DNA of 64,000 bases, from NCBI RefSeq assembly GCF_011440305.1, contig NZ_JAAOIW010000018.1, positions 62,001 through 126,000 on the forward strand. Reading direction: 5' to 3'. Position 1 is the stretch's first letter; each line of letters opens with the position of its first letter. The notes below the pieces were generated by a model, which worked only from the letters and a program-made list of their open reading frames with translations, had not been told where the DNA came from and did no database searches. Positions 53,189 through 63,546 of this stretch are shown here, piece by piece. The stretch comes from Paenibacillus agricola. GTDB taxonomy: Bacteria; Bacillota; Bacilli; Paenibacillales; NBRC-103111. A program made the position numbers and the translations under genes.

Positions 53189-54577
53189 TTGAATGAGATT
53201 GAGCTTTATATAGAGCTTATTGATGACAAAATGTGTACAAAGATATTGAAAGAATTCGGGGAGACCGTGCCTGGTTTTAGTAGAAATCCGACGATTCAAC
53301 AGAAAAAACTATTTATCAAGAATATGTTTAAAGGCCAAACAACGCGAAACTGGAAGAGGGCCAGTAGTTCAAACCGTTTTTTTAAGCATATTTCGGCTTA
53401 TAAGAACGCTTCTAATGATGAACTGTTTGGAAAGTACGATATGAAGGGCTTATTCAGGCACCTTGCCGAAATAAATGGAGAACAAGTTCCAGATCATGTG
53501 AAGCTAGCTGTTGCACTGATGTACCAGCCTGAAATATTAAAAGAGAAGCTGCCGCTTCTAGTTGAGAACTTTAAAGAAAACAAGAGTATATTCGATATTC
53601 CGGTTCACTTTGAGAGTGAGGAGGAGCTGGCAAACCATCTTCGTGAACAAGCAACTTTTATGGGGGCAACAGGTATTGATAATTTCTTGAATATGTTACA
53701 AGACATATTTACTGATGAAGAGCGTTCTTACTTAGATGAATTGAGGCCGATCGTTGCCGAAATGACACTTCTTGAATTTGAAAATACGCGGCGGGAGTTT
53801 CAAAAAGAGCTGGATTTCATAGCTTTTTTTTCCTTCGCATTAACCCATATTGGAGAGCAACAAGATATTCGAATAGGGATGGCTTTGCATTCAGCCTATT
53901 ATTTAGCAGAAAACCGCCAGAAGAAATGGAGTCAATCCATTGATCAAAACCATATTCTCGGGGTAGAAAAACTAAACTGGATACAGTCCATGGAATCAAG
54001 AGATACCGTTCAAGTTCAACTTCAGGAAGCAAAAGAGAAATTGAAAGTTTCTGAAAGAGAAAAGCGACAATATGATAAGGAAAAAAAGGAACTAAATGTA
54101 GCGGTATCAAAGCTGACAGCGAGTATACAAAAGCTGGAAAAAGATTACGAGAAAAAAATGCAAGTACAACTGACCCAGCAAGAAAAGGCCGTAGAAGCTC
54201 AAAAACGCGAGCTGCTGGAGGTGGGAGAACAACTGGCAGCATCCGAACAAAAGATAAATCAAATCGCTGAAGATTCAACTTGTTACGAGGAAATACGATC
54301 TTTTGCTGTTGTTCATCATCAGGACTCCGAATTTTTTTCGTTAGTATTTCCTGAAATTACCGTGTTCTCAATGTCACAATTTACCCAGCGCAATGAGAAA
54401 ATAAAACAATTTCCTAAGATTTATATCCAGCGAGATGGTTTAAATAGTACGGTGATATACAAGGTTCAAGATATATGCCAGAAAAATGGAATTGAAACTG
54501 AGTTTTTCTTTGCTCGTTCCAACAAAGAACTGTTAGAAAAAACTGCTTGTTTTAAACAAACTCATTCGGGGGTATAA
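53189..54577 (+). CDS. Coiled-coil protein, first gene of McrBC-like module A
   Basis: A 462-residue protein. TTG 53189 is preferred to GTG 53180 because AAAGGAG overlaps the latter. Residues 1-260 are helical; about 265-360 is a long charged coiled coil (LKVSEREKRQYDKEKKEL); the last 95 residues form a small alpha/beta domain (KIYIQRDGLNSTVIYKVQDI, then EFFFARSNKELLEKTA). No catalytic motif is recognised. It starts 48 bases after promoter copy 8 and lies 3 bases before the AAA gene, so it is likely an accessory or sensor subunit. Confidence 0.75.
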   Translation: MNEIELYIELIDDKMCTKILKEFGETVPGFSRNPTIQQKKLFIKNMFKGQTTRNWKRASSSNRFFKHISAYKNASNDELFGKYDMKGLFRHLAEINGEQVPDHVKLAVALMYQPEILKEKLPLLVENFKENKSIFDIPVHFESEEELANHLREQATFMGATGIDNFLNMLQDIFTDEERSYLDELRPIVAEMTLLEFENTRREFQKELDFIAFFSFALTHIGEQQDIRIGMALHSAYYLAENRQKKWSQSIDQNHILGVEKLNWIQSMESRDTVQVQLQEAKEKLKVSEREKRQYDKEKKELNVAVSKLTASIQKLEKDYEKKMQVQLTQQEKAVEAQKRELLEVGEQLAASEQKINQIAEDSTCYEEIRSFAVVHHQDSEFFSLVFPEITVFSMSQFTQRNEKIKQFPKIYIQRDGLNSTVIYKVQDICQKNGIETEFFFARSNKELLEKTACFKQTHSGV

Positions 54578-54580
54578 GCC

Positions 54581-56659
54581 ATGTTCGAAGTCGATAAAAT
54601 GATGAAATCGCAGCTTCTGGAAAGTAATACAAACTTGCTATTAGGGGTACTTGCCACAAATCCCGAGGATTTTCCTAAAATAGGAGAAACACAAGAAGCA
54701 GTAACCCAGATGAAAAATAGCAATAAGGTTTGTTTTTTTGTGAAACCGATCAGCAGCCAGCCAGAGCCGATTATTGAACTGGATCATATTCATAATGATC
54801 GGGATTTTAGTACATTGTACATAGGGATCGAAGATTCGTTTCCGCGGAATTTAATGCCCACTAACATTACTTACACAACAGATATCGAGGGGAAAGTAAA
54901 AAAAGTAAAGGACAAGCTGGATGGGAAAATCATTGTGTTTCGCCCCCGAGTCATTTTCACGACGGAAGGTAAAGTGTTTAAAAACATCGACATTATCTCG
55001 ATTGAAGATGGCGATGTTCCTTTAAATACAGAATATCTTCCAGTCCCTCTTGCACCTGACCGTAGGCAGTTTGAACAAAGCTTAAAGGAATCTAAAATGA
55101 TTTTGTTCAAAGATTTTTACCATAATATGTTCCAGCCGGATTACGTCATATCCGAAGATTATTTGTATTACTTTAACGACGGTTGGAAGAAGGATCCAAG
55201 CCGAAAGAATGGATGGATGTTTACTGCACCAACTGAAGTGAGAAAAATTAAAATTGATCAAAAAGTATTGAGGGTTCAACAAGTTATTGGAAACCCTGGC
55301 AGCCTCGTGTTCATTAGTGAAGACTACTTATTTTCTTTGAAAAATGAATTTATGAAAGAGGGTATGTCTATTTACGAGGCAGAGGATGAGACTATAGACC
55401 CCCATGCCACACTCACTGCTGAAGCCTTGAAAATTCCAATCCAATCAACCGAGCCAGTATCCAAACCCATTCAGGCTCCAAAGTTCAGTGCTTTGCCTTC
55501 TTCGGATGCGCATAAACTGGAACTTCAATTCTTGAGTGAGATGGAGAAGCAAGCCATAGCGAAGAAGCTTTGTTATGAAAAAGAGGATCTTATTAATTTC
55601 CATGTTAGTGTGAAAACGAATCCTATTACCATATTATCCGGAATGAGTGGAACGGGCAAAAGCCAGCTTGCTTTAATTTACGCCAAAACGTTAGGGCTCT
55701 CCAAGGACGAAGGCAACTTGCTAGTGTTACCAATAAGCCCATCGTATACGGAGCCAGAGGATATTATCGGTTTTCATAATACTAGCACAGGACTATACGT
55801 TCCTTCGGAGACGGGCTTGATCGATTTCCTTATCCATGCTAAGAACTATAAAGAGCAAATGCATATGGTTATTTTTGATGAAATGAATTTATCACAGGTA
55901 GAGTACTGGTTCTCACCATTTATTTCCCTGCTGGAGATGGATCAGGAAGAATCTTACCGTGAGTTAAAGCTGTGGAGTAAGGATACCGTTTGTCATAACT
56001 CGGCCAAATATCCGGCAACGATTTCTATTGGAGAGAATGTTATATTTATCGGAACAGCCAATATGGACGAAACCACTAAAGATTTTTCTGATCGTTTATT
56101 AGATCGTGCCAATATTGTAACGCCTCAAAAAATGAAGTTCTCAGCTCACCGCCAAGCACTGCGGGATATGGCTCATTTAGAGCAAGTGAATAGTGATTTT
56201 GTGGAATTATTTAGAAATCGCGGTATTTATCGTTCATGGAATAGTAACTCGGATGCGTGGGCAGCATTCTCTGATGACGAGCTTGTATTTTTCGATGGTT
56301 TGCATGACATTATCCAAAAGTATGATAAACAAAAAGGTATCTCATTCCGAGCCTTAGAAAGGATAGGAATGTTCTTGAATAACATACCTCTTGATGAAAA
56401 CGGTCAGTGCACAATTGCTCGTGATACGGCAATCGATCTTCAAGTTAAACAAAGGATACTCACAAAAATTAGGGGTTCATCCGAAGTGTTTGGCGGCCTG
56501 ATCGGTACACTTAGTGTGATTGGAGGGAGTCCGCAAGGTAGCGAATTGTTTGAATTGTTTACATCTACAGCGGCAAATGGAATCAGCCACTTCATACTTA
56601 CACAAGATGAGATCAAGCGCAAAGCAAGGGAGCTGTATATCAATGACTTTGCTTCCTAA
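54581..56659 (+). CDS. McrB-like AAA+ GTPase/ATPase, module A
   Basis: A 692-residue protein. The N-terminal 340 residues probably hold the DNA-recognition region. The AAA domain has Walker A G354-MSGTGKS-361, Walker B IFDEMN (D433), and ATANMDE-like GTANMDETTKDFSDRLLDR, the McrB-type signature. McrB-type proteins hydrolyse GTP and drive an McrC nuclease on modified DNA. No ribosome site stronger than GGGGG is seen; it lies 3 nt after the coiled-coil gene and overlaps the McrC-like gene by 17 nt. Confidence 0.88.
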   Translation: MFEVDKMMKSQLLESNTNLLLGVLATNPEDFPKIGETQEAVTQMKNSNKVCFFVKPISSQPEPIIELDHIHNDRDFSTLYIGIEDSFPRNLMPTNITYTTDIEGKVKKVKDKLDGKIIVFRPRVIFTTEGKVFKNIDIISIEDGDVPLNTEYLPVPLAPDRRQFEQSLKESKMILFKDFYHNMFQPDYVISEDYLYYFNDGWKKDPSRKNGWMFTAPTEVRKIKIDQKVLRVQQVIGNPGSLVFISEDYLFSLKNEFMKEGMSIYEAEDETIDPHATLTAEALKIPIQSTEPVSKPIQAPKFSALPSSDAHKLELQFLSEMEKQAIAKKLCYEKEDLINFHVSVKTNPITILSGMSGTGKSQLALIYAKTLGLSKDEGNLLVLPISPSYTEPEDIIGFHNTSTGLYVPSETGLIDFLIHAKNYKEQMHMVIFDEMNLSQVEYWFSPFISLLEMDQEESYRELKLWSKDTVCHNSAKYPATISIGENVIFIGTANMDETTKDFSDRLLDRANIVTPQKMKFSAHRQALRDMAHLEQVNSDFVELFRNRGIYRSWNSNSDAWAAFSDDELVFFDGLHDIIQKYDKQKGISFRALERIGMFLNNIPLDENGQCTIARDTAIDLQVKQRILTKIRGSSEVFGGLIGTLSVIGGSPQGSELFELFTSTAANGISHFILTQDEIKRKARELYINDFAS

Positions 56660-58463
56660 AGTATATTTAGCGGAAGAACGAAGGGAGGGCTGGTTTGAAT
56701 CAGAGCTGCCCCTCTATGCACAAGGACAAATTGATGATAATTTTAAATCCATTAATGAGTACCAGTCATTGCAGATTCGTTTGGAGTCTAATGACCCGAC
56801 AGATACATTATGGGTACAAGCCTTTGACAGTGATTCGCTTACAGTCATCCATCCTGGAGAGGCCTATCTCCTTGCAAAGCCAGGGGATTCTGAAGACATG
56901 CTGGTTCCCGGGGATTATCCGGTTGTGGTCCATACCAACATGGGCACCTATGAAACCTTATATCGGATTAAACCGAAAAATATGAGCTGGGAGCAAATAT
57001 TTCACCTCCGTAGCTATCTAGAAACAAAGCTTACGGGTCTCTCTAAAGATTTATTGCGCCGCAAGAGTGGAACCTACGAAGATGAACACCATGTAGTGAC
57101 TCATAGCCTAAAGATTTATCAGCATGTTCAAAAGCATTTTAATCGCTTAAAGCATCATATTGAGGAGATTCTCGAAGACCCACAGCAACAAGTCGTGCAG
57201 GTATACGATACAAGAAATTACTCCAAACGGCCCGATGCCAAAAGTCTTCGCTGGTTATCTAAAAGGGGGATGGCGAATAATTCTAATCCTTTGGAGCTTT
57301 CCCACTTTTATGAAAAGCATTCTCGTTTAACTGTAGAGACTCCAGAGAACAGATGGGTAAAGCATATTCTTCGATCAACAAGAAAATCCTTGAAGAAGGC
57401 TATCCAGACATTCCAAGCCTTACAAATGGATTTAAACCAGCTACTTGAAAAAAAGCAGAATGAAATGCTTAACTTTCAACAAAGGCTTCGTTTGCTAGGA
57501 TCATCACTGGGCTACGATGATACGCGAAACGAATTAAATGCCCTCATTTCCCAGCGGAGGAAAGAGATCGTTCAAACCAATGAGCGTTTAATCAAGACGG
57601 ATAACAGCATTCTTGAATTGCAAAAGTTTATCGCTTATTTTTCCCGATTTGAACTCCATGAAAGTTTATCGGGCATTAGCCAGCGACTTCAACAGAAGAA
57701 GCCAACCGCTCGATTATTAAAGGATTCGCGTTATGCGTATTTATATCGATTTTATTCGGGAATTGAAAACATGGAAACAAAAGAGGTTTTTAATAAAGAT
57801 ACAGTTTTTCCGTATAAACGCACCTCCTTGCTTTTTGAATATTATGTGGTATGTCTTGTCATCGAATCATTGGAAACTTACGGTTTTACATGGATTAACG
57901 GTTGGCTTGCTGATGAGATTAATCCCATTTCCATGATAGGCAGCCTTGTGCCGGATACCCTTTTGACTTTTGAAAAGGAAGATTTCATGATCGAATTAGC
58001 GTACGATACGCAAATTTTGGAGACAGGTGGCCAAGACACACAAAGCTATTTTAAAGCTAATAAGAAGAAATCTCCTGACATTCGTCTTGCCCTTTATTCC
58101 AAGGAAGGTCATTTTCTTAAATCTATTATTATCGAAGTGAAATGCCGACATGTTTCCTATTTATGGGATGAGATTGAGGAAAATGATGTGATGTGGCAAT
58201 TGAAAGACTACCTCAATATTTGGCATTATGATTTGAATAAACCCCAAAAGCATCAGTTGGACCGTCAAGCTGTGAGCAAAGTCGTTACTGTTTACCCCAA
58301 GCAACCTTCGGCGGCTCCTTTTTTTGAGAGAAACGATTATACGCTTGCATTTATTCAGTTAGAGGCAGTCGATCCAGCTAGTGAAGATGAACCCTTTGGT
58401 TTCGATCATTTGAATTTTTTTGTACATGACTTTTTGAATACATCTATTAAGGATTCTATATAG
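56643..58463 (+). CDS. McrC-like DUF2357 / PD-(D/E)XK nuclease, module A
   Basis: A 606-residue protein. The central region (RSYLETKLTGLSKDLLRRK, TPENRWVKHILRSTRKSLKK) matches DUF2357, the McrC-like fold linked to McrB ATPases. The C-terminal nuclease has D479 in SPDIRLAL and E498-V-K500 in IIIEVKCRH. ATG 56643 is preferred to the frame start at 56520, which lies inside the ATPase gene. It would be the cutting subunit of the module. About 80-150 of the helical residues form a coiled coil. Confidence 0.85.
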   Translation: MTLLPKVYLAEERREGWFESELPLYAQGQIDDNFKSINEYQSLQIRLESNDPTDTLWVQAFDSDSLTVIHPGEAYLLAKPGDSEDMLVPGDYPVVVHTNMGTYETLYRIKPKNMSWEQIFHLRSYLETKLTGLSKDLLRRKSGTYEDEHHVVTHSLKIYQHVQKHFNRLKHHIEEILEDPQQQVVQVYDTRNYSKRPDAKSLRWLSKRGMANNSNPLELSHFYEKHSRLTVETPENRWVKHILRSTRKSLKKAIQTFQALQMDLNQLLEKKQNEMLNFQQRLRLLGSSLGYDDTRNELNALISQRRKEIVQTNERLIKTDNSILELQKFIAYFSRFELHESLSGISQRLQQKKPTARLLKDSRYAYLYRFYSGIENMETKEVFNKDTVFPYKRTSLLFEYYVVCLVIESLETYGFTWINGWLADEINPISMIGSLVPDTLLTFEKEDFMIELAYDTQILETGGQDTQSYFKANKKKSPDIRLALYSKEGHFLKSIIIEVKCRHVSYLWDEIEENDVMWQLKDYLNIWHYDLNKPQKHQLDRQAVSKVVTVYPKQPSAAPFFERNDYTLAFIQLEAVDPASEDEPFGFDHLNFFVHDFLNTSIKDSI

Positions 58464-58475
58464 AGGTGAGAAATT

Positions 58476-58868
58476 TTGAATAATAATGATGACCTGCAAA
58501 GGCTTCTCAGACAAGAATATTTAATCGGGCCTGATTACAAGATGCAAAACCAAATAGGCATTAATTTTTACTCTGGAACCAAACAATCCGTTTTTTATGA
58601 ACTTTGGGGAGCGGAAGAAATCTTTCGTCTTTTGATTTTTAAACCATCTGATAAATTATTTACCTCAAAATACGTAGGGAAAAGTTGTGTACTCTTTCAA
58701 TTACTTGTTGAAGATGAACAAATTATTGGGGGGTTTATTTCCTTTCAAGAAGAACTCTATGATCAATTGACAATTATTTTTCCTAATTTTAAAGAAAAAA
58801 GCCTCCGGGATCTCGAGAGCTTATGGACTTATTTTGTAAAGGATCATTATACAAACACCTTACAATAA
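58476..58868 (+). CDS. Small hypothetical protein (130 aa)
   Basis: TTG 58476 has AGAGGTGAG upstream. The product is aromatic-rich and acidic (FYSGTKQSVFYELWGAEEIF), with no known motif. It is 12 bases after module A's nuclease and 39 bases before module B's ATPase. It may be an inhibitor-sensing or immunity subunit for either module. Confidence 0.6.
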   Translation: MNNNDDLQRLLRQEYLIGPDYKMQNQIGINFYSGTKQSVFYELWGAEEIFRLLIFKPSDKLFTSKYVGKSCVLFQLLVEDEQIIGGFISFQEELYDQLTIIFPNFKEKSLRDLESLWTYFVKDHYTNTLQ

Positions 58869-58907
58869 TAATATTGTTATGACTTATTTGGGACAAGGAG
58901 AACTTGC

Positions 58908-61181
58908 ATGATTAACTTATCAGAATACCAGCGGATTTTTGAAATTAAAAGTACTACGGAACGATGCAAGACCGTATATGATACGATGGACAGGGTCTGG
59001 AAAGAAGAGCTGGATGAATTGGCCAGAACGTTGGTTGGTCAGGATTATAGGATTGCTACTTATGGTCAAACGTTAATGACCACTTACCACGATTCTTTAA
59101 ACCCGAAATATGCGGATCAGAAGAAGGACACCAGCATCGGTAAAAGGTATTTTGCACAAATTGTACGCAAAATAAGCGGAACGGATGTCACTCTGCTGAC
59201 GCTGGAATTTAACGGTGTTGAGAAACAGCTCTATGTGTATTCGGAGCTAAGCTTTTATCAGGCTTACGAGCTGATTCGGACAGGCAACTTGAATTCGATG
59301 CTGGGTGAGTTGGAGCCCGATATTAAGACATTTATGAGAACTAGTGCATTCACGAAAGATGAGATTGAACGATCTATTTTGGAGCAGACCATGCGTGATA
59401 TGATGAAACCAAGAAATAGGCCATGGATTTATTTCGGTCTAGTTATACCTCTGGAAGGGGAGTGCGCGGTAACTGACATTGTGAATCTGTTAAGACAGAC
59501 ATGGGAACAGACGGCTGCAATAAGGGACTGTGCGCTGGAGGATAAGTATCAGACCGTGAGAGCGGCACATATTATGGAGCTGATTTCCTCCGTTGAAGCT
59601 ATCTATCAAATATCGCTGCTTGGCCATTCCTATCAGATTCATTACGGTGTTGTAGAGAATGAGAAGTCGGGTACACGCAAGCAGTCCTTTACACTGAAGC
59701 GGGAAGGGCAGACGATTGTGCAAGGCAGCTTCGATTACAGTGAGTATGATGTGAAATCTGCATCATCAAAGCCGATGCTTGGTGTTAATGTCGAAGGGAA
59801 TAATCACATTTATGCTAATGTCGCAGTATTGCTCGACGATGACCGCAAGGAATGGTGGATTCAAAAGTCGTTCAAAACGCAGAACCAGGACAACGAGGAT
59901 TTGAAGGCTCGGGCAATAGAATTGCTCAAACAGCACGGTATCTCAGTACGTGAAGATAATGAATATTTCATGGGCACGTATGTGAATGCTGAACGGCGGT
60001 TTGAAGAAGATTTGGCGAAAATTAAGGGGGATTTTGCTTGTGCAGCCCTTTTGTTTGCTCACGTAAGCGGTCGCGGCAAGCTTAAATTCCTTGAGACAAA
60101 AGATTTATCAGGTGGTTCAGATGTAGCCGTTGCACCTAAAAATGCTGGTAACGCTGGCAAATTCAACGAGGGCGTTGAAGGTCTTGAATACAACAGCAAT
60201 TTTAGTTTTTCAGTCATTTATGATGCCATTCAGAACTGTTCACTGACGTTTGACAAGGATTTGATACGAGATTTACATCTGAATTTGACGGCTTTGGACG
60301 ATAAGCATTTCGTCATCTTAAGCGGCATCTCCGGGACCGGGAAAACACAGCTGGCCAAGCTATATGCAAATGCGGTATATGGAATGTCTTATGAAGCAGA
60401 CAATCCGTACTTGTCTATCATTCCAGTCCGGCCAGATTGGACGGATGCAACTGCACTGTTTGGCTACTACAGCTCATTCGAACACCGATATATGATAACG
60501 GAATTTCTGAAGGTACTGCTGCATGCTCACGAGGAGCGGGAGAAGCCGCATTTTATTGTGCTGGACGAAATGAATCTTGCACGGGTGGAGTATTACTTAA
60601 GCGATTATCTAAGCGGGGTGGAGTCGCATAAAGAAATTCCACTGCATAATCGGGAAGATCTGGAAGGCATTCCATCCAGGATCAGCATACCGCCTAATGT
60701 ATACCTTATCGGAACAGTGAACGTTGATGAAACCACTCACAGCATCTCGGACAAGGTACTCGACCGTGCCTTCGTTATGACGTTAAGCGATGTGGATTTG
60801 GAGACCTTCTGGAGCCGGGTAGATGACGGGATCAGAGCGGGACTGCAGGACGAATTTTTATTTCTGAAGCGGCTTCATGGCTGGCTTGCTCCCTATCACT
60901 TGCATTTTGGTTATCGGACTATGAATGAGATGATTCAGAAGATGAGCCGCCATATTACATTGGATGTGGAGCATCAGGCATCCAGAAAGGCAATGCTGGA
61001 TCGTGTCATATCGGAGAAGGTGTTGCCCAAGCTCAGAGGAGATGACCGGATTGCAGAACTGCTTGTGGAGTTAAGGGAGGCGTTCGCTGCACATCTGGGA
61101 GAAGAATCAGCAAGCCACGGTCATATTGGGCGTATGGAGAAGGAGCTTATGCGTTATGGGGCAACACAGTTCTGGCGGTAA
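58908..61181 (+). CDS. McrB-like AAA+ GTPase/ATPase, module B
   Basis: A 757-residue protein from ATG 58908 (ACAAGGAG). Residues 1-440 hold an N-terminal region (TSIGKRYFAQIVRKISG, VIYDAIQNCSLTFD) quite different from that of module A. The AAA domain has Walker A G473-ISGTGKT-480, Walker B LDEMN (D553) and GTVNVDETTHSISDKVLDR. The higher GC and different codon use from module A suggest an independent origin. It overlaps the nuclease gene by 26 nt. Confidence 0.88.
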   Translation: MINLSEYQRIFEIKSTTERCKTVYDTMDRVWKEELDELARTLVGQDYRIATYGQTLMTTYHDSLNPKYADQKKDTSIGKRYFAQIVRKISGTDVTLLTLEFNGVEKQLYVYSELSFYQAYELIRTGNLNSMLGELEPDIKTFMRTSAFTKDEIERSILEQTMRDMMKPRNRPWIYFGLVIPLEGECAVTDIVNLLRQTWEQTAAIRDCALEDKYQTVRAAHIMELISSVEAIYQISLLGHSYQIHYGVVENEKSGTRKQSFTLKREGQTIVQGSFDYSEYDVKSASSKPMLGVNVEGNNHIYANVAVLLDDDRKEWWIQKSFKTQNQDNEDLKARAIELLKQHGISVREDNEYFMGTYVNAERRFEEDLAKIKGDFACAALLFAHVSGRGKLKFLETKDLSGGSDVAVAPKNAGNAGKFNEGVEGLEYNSNFSFSVIYDAIQNCSLTFDKDLIRDLHLNLTALDDKHFVILSGISGTGKTQLAKLYANAVYGMSYEADNPYLSIIPVRPDWTDATALFGYYSSFEHRYMITEFLKVLLHAHEEREKPHFIVLDEMNLARVEYYLSDYLSGVESHKEIPLHNREDLEGIPSRISIPPNVYLIGTVNVDETTHSISDKVLDRAFVMTLSDVDLETFWSRVDDGIRAGLQDEFLFLKRLHGWLAPYHLHFGYRTMNEMIQKMSRHITLDVEHQASRKAMLDRVISEKVLPKLRGDDRIAELLVELREAFAAHLGEESASHGHIGRMEKELMRYGATQFWR

Positions 61182-62661
61182 TTTCCTGCTTCGATTATCC
61201 GGCGAGGCTTGGCTTCCATTGGAAGAAGCCTATCTGGTCGAGGCCTCGACCTACGAATGGAAGTATGTCATGACTGGCTTGGAGCCGCCGCCCTTGATCC
61301 GTTTCTGTGGCTTGCCACAAGCTCCGCATAGGCTAGAGGCTCATGAAGCCTATGGTCAATTGATTACACCATTTTATAGTGGGCAAGTCACTTTTGAAAT
61401 TAACGCGGAGCTGTTCGAATCCTATATTTATCCTGACCCTCGTAAATTGACGCAGGAGCAGTATAACCTCATGTTAAGCGAGATCTTACAAGAAGCGCCT
61501 CTTTGCTTCAATTATTCGGAGATTGAGACAGGTATTCAAGCAGATCGGCATTCTCGTTTGCTATCCTTGGCGCAGTGGAGTTATTTGCAAGCATCGTTCG
61601 CTTGGCTTGCAAGCTTGATTCGTCAAGTTGTGGCACAACCGACAAGGGTGCTTCAAGCACGTGAACAGCAGATGAGGAGGGATCGCGTTAAGACGGTGGA
61701 TTCCCAGACGATGGGGTGGCTGGAACGCAACAGAAGACGGAGTGCTTCAGGAACTGTACCGGAAATAATGCGATCGTCTATCCGAGAGGACAGCTATAAC
61801 ACCTATGAGAACAGGGTGATCAAACGGAGCTTAGTGGAGCTTAGGCATCTGTTGAAGCTTTATGGAAAAGCAAGTCCAGGTGAAAGTGCGACAACGGCGG
61901 AGCTCTATGCAGATAAAGTGGGGTATTGGCTGAGAGAACCTTTTTTCAAACAGGTGACGCCTTATGGAGGGGCGATACGGATTTCCCAGGTATTTCGCAA
62001 GCATCCCGTATATCAGCAATGCTATCAATGGTTTGAGCGATTGTACAAGCATGGGGATGAACGAATTGGACTTCAATACAGTTATCCACTGAAGGAGACA
62101 TTTGCTCTATACGAGATATGGTGTTATATGCAGCTCGTGAAGGTTTTTCGGGAGAAGGGAATGCTGAAGAATAGCAGTAGACTGTTTCAGACCACTCACG
62201 AAGGGCTGTTTCTCCATTTTGCCGAAAATAAAGAAAGCGTCGTCCATTTAACCAATGGAATGCGTATCTATTATCAACGGGTATATCAGTATAACTCACC
62301 GCATTTCTATACCTTTACGCAGATGATGAAGCCCGACATCGTCATAGAAACAGGCGACCACTTGTACGTATTGGATCCTAAATACCGGGTTCCGGCCAAT
62401 TTGGGCACGGCTTTAGGTGAAATGCATAAGTATCGGGATGGCATTCTGCTTCGCCGCAACGATGAGCGCGCGGTACAGAACGTTTTTATTCTGACTCCTG
62501 TTCAAAGTGACGAGCTCCGTTATTTTGCTGCAGATTTTCAAGATAGGTATAAAATGGGTGCTATCGGGCTTACGCCGGGAGGCGACATGAGCTCACTACG
62601 CGATTGGGTGGATAAGTTGGTAGCACAAGAAGAGAGAATGATGGAGATCAGTGAGGATTAA
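61156..62661 (+). CDS. McrC-like DUF2357 / PD-(D/E)XK nuclease, module B
   Basis: A 501-residue protein from ATG 61156, with AGGAG 10-11 bases upstream. A DUF2357-like middle region (EDSYNTYENRVIKRSLVEL) is followed by the nuclease core D394 (KPDIVIE) and D407-P-K409 (LDPKYRV), i.e. a D-x-K variant instead of E-x-K. It is a shorter relative of the module A nuclease and ends the island's coding part. A GCGCCGCGGCGC palindrome lies 24 bases after the stop, without a T-tract. Confidence 0.82.
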   Translation: MGQHSSGGNFLLRLSGEAWLPLEEAYLVEASTYEWKYVMTGLEPPPLIRFCGLPQAPHRLEAHEAYGQLITPFYSGQVTFEINAELFESYIYPDPRKLTQEQYNLMLSEILQEAPLCFNYSEIETGIQADRHSRLLSLAQWSYLQASFAWLASLIRQVVAQPTRVLQAREQQMRRDRVKTVDSQTMGWLERNRRRSASGTVPEIMRSSIREDSYNTYENRVIKRSLVELRHLLKLYGKASPGESATTAELYADKVGYWLREPFFKQVTPYGGAIRISQVFRKHPVYQQCYQWFERLYKHGDERIGLQYSYPLKETFALYEIWCYMQLVKVFREKGMLKNSSRLFQTTHEGLFLHFAENKESVVHLTNGMRIYYQRVYQYNSPHFYTFTQMMKPDIVIETGDHLYVLDPKYRVPANLGTALGEMHKYRDGILLRRNDERAVQNVFILTPVQSDELRYFAADFQDRYKMGAIGLTPGGDMSSLRDWVDKLVAQEERMMEISED

Positions 62662-62739
62662 ATAGAAAAATTGATGGAAAACCTGCGCCGCGGCGCTTAA
62701 AAGCGTCAATTTGAATTAAACTCGTCAAAAAGGGTGCAC

Positions 62740-62955
62740 ATCCCCGAATGGGGATGGTTAATTGAGAAAGGAATCAAAGACAAGAACCAAGCTGACCTGC
62801 AAAAGCGGATCCGGCAGCTTGAAATGGAGAATGACATCTTGAAAAAAGCCATGCACATCTTCGTAAAAGATGACCGACATCACCTATCTCCACACCGATG
62901 AAGGATGGGTCTATCTAACCAGCGTGTACGAACGTACTACCGTAAAGTCTTGTAG
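62740..62955 (+). mobile_element. IS3-family transposase remnant
   Basis: One frame encodes the end of an OrfA-type helical protein (LQKRIRQLEMENDILKKAMH); the next frame directly continues with DITYLHTDEGWVYLTSV, the segment around the first catalytic Asp of an IS3 OrfB. The sequence between these parts of a normal element is deleted, and nothing follows after TVKSC. It is therefore an inactive, internally deleted element marking the right side of the island. Confidence 0.7.
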
Positions 62956-62984
62956 CTTTCTCGATTCTTTGTGTCCAATCTATT

Positions 62985-63131
62985 GACAGAGGTCCAAAAG
63001 TTTATGCTGAAATAACTGGTAAAGAAGACATTATTAAAGTGATTCATGTCGGTGCTGCAAAAATTGAAATCACTAAAGGAAAATCTGTAATATCAGACTA
63101 TTATCCAGATGATTTAATATTAATAAAATAA
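62985..63131 (+). pseudogene. C-terminal fragment of an unknown gene
   Basis: An open frame without a start codon reads IDRGPKVYAEITGKEDIIKV, then IHVGAAKIEITKGKSVI and SDYYPDDLILIK to TAA 63129. The composition looks coding. It directly follows the IS3 remnant, so the insertion or its decay probably removed the upstream part. Confidence 0.4.
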
Positions 63132-63240
63132 CGGATTTATATGAACTGAGGTGAAACCGTCGAGGAGTATGATATTTGCAGGGGTTGTGAAAAAGAGATT
63201 TTATTCCTATGATAAGCGGAAATCTTGATACTTGTGGTGA

Positions 63241-63438
63241 GTGTATGGAACTGAAATATCAAGATATGTAAGGTGCAAAGAATGCCTTGAAAGAAAGCCG
63301 TGCAACTACAAAAAATTATGTATGGAATGTCATAGAGTCAAAATAAATAAAAATAATCGTAATGAAATAAGAGGAGCATCAGACAAGCACTACCATTCAG
63401 TAGGTTTTCATAAAAAAACCGAGCGAAGATTTTTCTAA
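63241..63438 (+). pseudogene. Decayed cysteine-rich (zinc-finger-like) gene
   Basis: The 65-residue frame has Cys pairs CKEC and CMEC plus further Cys/Lys residues. Just upstream, other frames encode CRGC and CGEC followed by stops, so the same small zinc-finger protein seems to be split over three frames between 63165 and 63438. No valid start with ribosome site is seen. Confidence 0.4.
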
Positions 63439-63546
63439 TATATCTCAAATGAAATCAAGATTTCAATCTGAAGAATCGGATGGTGTGAAAATGGATTTCA
63501 ATGGTCAAAAGTCAGCAAATTAGTCAACTGGGTTGAGATTGAAAAC

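Noticed and set aside
56520-56642. Upstream 41 codons of the module A nuclease frame
   Set aside because: They lie within the McrB-like gene and read as its shadow; ATG 56643 with AGGGAG is better.
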